NCBI GenBank assembly: GCA_039024295.1
Contig: JBCDIQ010000094.1
Span: 1-16,493, forward strand
DNA: 16,493 nt
Origin: JBCDIQ01 sp039024295
GTDB lineage: Bacteria; Bacteroidota; Bacteroidia; J057
Direction of reading: 5' to 3'
The notes under the pieces were generated by a model. It was not told the origin of the DNA. It searched no databases and saw only the letters and a list, made by a program, of their open reading frames with translations. The position numbers were made by a program, and so were the translations under genes. Below, one piece after another: positions 14,469 to 16,493 of this stretch. Position 1 is the first letter of the stretch. The number at the start of each line of letters is the position of its first letter.

Positions 14469-15620
14469 TCAGGTTTTCTTCAAAGGACCAGAGAACAAAG
14501 CTGGTAACTTTCTGGCAAGGGGATCTGTAAGCTCAAGTTCTAAATCTACGATGTACACCGAATCATTCTGGGTTACTTCTAGGCAATGGGTATCCGGGCA
14601 CAACAATCGAAGTCGCTTCTTAACATTTTTGAGGCCGATACCTTTGTGCAGCGTATCCTTCTGGGTAGAGGCGTGGTAGGAATTCACACAGCGAAACCTA
14701 AGCTGGGTAGGTGCTACTTCCATCCGAATATCAATAAAGGATTCATTTACCAGGCTGATCCCATATTTAAAGGCATTTTCCACAAAGGGCAGAAAGATCA
14801 TGGGTGCTACCCGGTGCCCCTCCAGCCTGCCTTCAACTGTGAAGTTGATTGCGACGGACTCTGGCACCCTTAGCTTTTGCAGGTCAATGTAATTCTGGAT
14901 GTACTCGACCTCTTTTTTCAGGCTTTCTTCTTCTCCGTTGGATTCGTACAGCACATAGCGCATCATGCGGGATAACTTCGCAATGCCTTCGGCGGTGTCC
15001 TCATCGTCATTTTCAAAGGCCATCCCGTACAAGGCATTCAGCACGTTAAACAGAAAATGAGGATTGATCTGATGCTTCAGGGCTGAAAGCTCTGCTTCCA
15101 GGGTTTGGCGTTTCATTTCGCTTTTCACCTTCTGGTCCTTGAACCAGGCATAGGAAAAGCCATAAAAATTGGCCACCATAAGCATCAGGAAGGTGATAAG
15201 GAGGTTTGCCATGAAGAAGTTCCAGAACGCATTCAACGAATGGAAATGGAGCTCCTGAAAGATCCTATTGCCTAAATCAGGATACAACGTGGAGATAAAC
15301 AGGTAATCCAGTCCGCTTTCTAGAAGGGAGAAGCCTAACAGGTAGCCAATGTTTACCAGAAACAGGGTGGAGATGCTGGGTTTGCGAAGGAAAACGGGCA
15401 ACCGATAGTGGGCATAGGTATACACCATTACAATGCTCAGCACAAACCCGTACCCCAGGAAAAGGGTCAGCTCCATTCGGGTAAAGGGCTCCATTCCCAG
15501 AGAAATCACATCAATGGGCCAGGGACTGAAAATCAGGAAAGCAATCAGCCAGACAGATACGTGGGCGATCCATACCCAAATGCGGTGTTGCATGAATTTG
15601 CGCTGTTTCCGACCTGCCAT
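14469..15620 (-). CDS. LytS/YehU-type membrane sensor histidine kinase
   Basis: The protein has 383 residues. Four membrane helices are evident at about 14-33, 50-69, 85-109 and 131-155. A coiled-coil linker and a His_kinase-type domain follow. The phosphoacceptor is His188 in LKHQINPHFLFNVLNALYG, the signature of this class. The ATPase part has PFVENAFKYGI (278-288, Asn282 in the N-box) and GIGLKNVKKRL (327-337). No separate periplasmic sensor domain exists, so the stimulus is probably read in or near the membrane. Start: ATG at 15618-15620 gives a short basic leader, and Met10 (15593) is a plausible alternative. The oxidoreductase gene upstream ends 66 bp earlier in the same direction, so it may be read from the same transcript. 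Confidence 0.95.
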   Translation of the reverse strand: MAGRKQRKFMQHRIWVWIAHVSVWLIAFLIFSPWPIDVISLGMEPFTRMELTLFLGYGFVLSIVMVYTYAHYRLPVFLRKPSISTLFLVNIGYLLGFSLLESGLDYLFISTLYPDLGNRIFQELHFHSLNAFWNFFMANLLITFLMLMVANFYGFSYAWFKDQKVKSEMKRQTLEAELSALKHQINPHFLFNVLNALYGMAFENDDEDTAEGIAKLSRMMRYVLYESNGEEESLKKEVEYIQNYIDLQKLRVPESVAINFTVEGRLEGHRVAPMIFLPFVENAFKYGISLVNESFIDIRMEVAPTQLRFRCVNSYHASTQKDTLHKGIGLKNVKKRLRLLCPDTHCLEVTQNDSVYIVDLELELTDPLARKLPALFSGPLKKT

Positions 15621-15686
15621 ATAGCAAGATAGGAAAAGCTCGCCAAATAATATCTGCCACCAGGGGATTATGCTCGGCCAACTAGG

Positions 15687-16493
15687 CTAGGCGACCTGCA
15701 TACGTTCTTCGATTTTCTCCAAAATTAAATGTGCAGTTTGCAAGGCTCGGTAGCCTGCAGAGATAGGAACTCGGACAGGTGCTCCGTTTGTGATAGAGGC
15801 GGCAAATTCTTCTAGCTCCAGTTTAATGGAGTTGACCTCCGGCACGGGTGGCATTTCAAACACGATGTGCTTCACCTCTTTTCCAGTGTTGATTTCAAAT
15901 TTCATTTTACCCGGTTCCGTCTCCCCGCCATCGTTTTCAACCAGCTGGATACGCTCGGTCTGTTTCTTCAGGAAGTCTACTGCTAGGTAGGCATTTTTCT
16001 GGAATATGCGAAGGCGACGCATGTTTTTGATCGAAATTCGGCTTGCCGTTAGGTTGGCCACGCAGCCATTTTCGAATTCCAGGCGCGCATTGGCAATGTC
16101 AGGGCTTTCGCTTACCACAACTACTCCGCTAGCGCTGATCTCCTTGATCGGGGAGGGGACCACACTCAAAACCACATCCAGGTCGTGAATCATCAGGTCG
16201 AGAACAACAGATACATCCGTGCCACGGGGGTTATACTGTGCCAAACGGTGCCCTTCAATGAACATGGGGTTCATTTCTGTGGCATCCAGGGCCAAAAATG
16301 CAGGATTGAATCGCTCGACGTGCCCCACCTGCGCAATTACCCCTAATTCTGTAGCCCTCGCCAACAACTCTTCTGCCTCTCCAAGCGTGTTGGTCAGGGG
16401 CTTTTCGATGAAAATATGTTTTCCCGCATCCAATGCCCTACAAGCACAATCATAGTGCGCCAGGGTAGGGGTGACAATATCTACCGCTTCTAC
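15687..16493 (-). CDS. Gfo/Idh/MocA-family NAD(P)-dependent oxidoreductase (5' end outside window)
   Basis: The reading frame runs open to the right edge, so the N-terminal nucleotide-binding motif (GxGxxG) lies beyond it; 268 residues are visible. They begin VEAVDIVTPT, the end of a Rossmann core, followed by GKHIFIEKPL with the family's catalytic-site EKP Lys, then VGHVERFNPAF and DLMIHDLDVV, whose His is expected in the active site. No true start is in the window: the frame simply continues through 16433, where a TTG occurs inside GKHIFIEKP context. VGHVERFNP and MIHDLD resemble sugar-nucleotide dehydrogenases such as UDP-GlcNAc 3-dehydrogenase (GnnA/WlbA-like), but substrate cannot be fixed from this fragment. 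Its link to the kinase pair downstream is unclear. Confidence 0.9.
   Translation of the reverse strand, partial: VEAVDIVTPTLAHYDCACRALDAGKHIFIEKPLTNTLGEAEELLARATELGVIAQVGHVERFNPAFLALDATEMNPMFIEGHRLAQYNPRGTDVSVVLDLMIHDLDVVLSVVPSPIKEISASGVVVVSESPDIANARLEFENGCVANLTASRISIKNMRRLRIFQKNAYLAVDFLKKQTERIQLVENDGGETEPGKMKFEINTGKEVKHIVFEMPPVPEVNSIKLELEEFAASITNGAPVRVPISAGYRALQTAHLILEKIEERMQVA

Overview
The window most likely comes from a member of the Bacteroidota, probably a Cytophagales-like lineage. The reasons are: two LytTR-type two-component systems (one with a TPR/HisKA_2 sensor); six exported proteins whose predicted signal-peptidase cut leaves Gln at +1; starts without Shine-Dalgarno sequences; and a promoter-like element close to the Bacteroidota -7 consensus TAnnTTTG. 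No rRNA, tRNA, CRISPR array or insertion sequence was seen. All calls come from reading the sequence; no database search was made.

Left part (1-5.5 kb). After a short tail of an unknown gene there is a stand-alone histidine phosphotransfer (HPt) protein. It converges, with overlapping stop codons, on a two-gene leftward operon: nicotinate phosphoribosyltransferase (pncB) followed, with an ATGA overlap, by a secreted SH3b protein. A 239-bp divergent intergenic region separates pncB from a rightward pair: a TPR-containing HisKA_2 sensor kinase and a LytTR response regulator whose start lies inside the kinase gene (29-nt overlap).

Intergenic control region (5.5-6.2 kb). Directly after the regulator stop are two perfect direct repeats that fit the LytTR-box consensus. 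A promoter-like element follows, then about 220 nt of non-coding sequence ending in a strong intrinsic terminator. This is the most interesting part of the window: it looks like a LytTR-controlled small RNA, or an attenuated leader for the cluster downstream.

Central cluster (6.2-13.7 kb). Four rightward genes encode large (520-569 aa) exported proteins of one uncharacterised family. The first three are close tandem paralogues, each with its own related upstream region of about 200 bp. The fourth is more divergent. A gene for a small exported, beta-barrel-like protein sits between the third and fourth. Genes 3, barrel and 4 are tightly spaced and probably co-transcribed.

Right part (13.7-16.5 kb). 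Three leftward genes run in series: a Gfo/Idh/MocA oxidoreductase (5' end outside the window), a LytS-type four-helix membrane sensor kinase, and a LytTR response regulator that converges on the paralogue cluster. The exported cluster is thus bracketed by two LytTR two-component systems of different kinase classes. A functional link is inference from layout and from the LytTR boxes.
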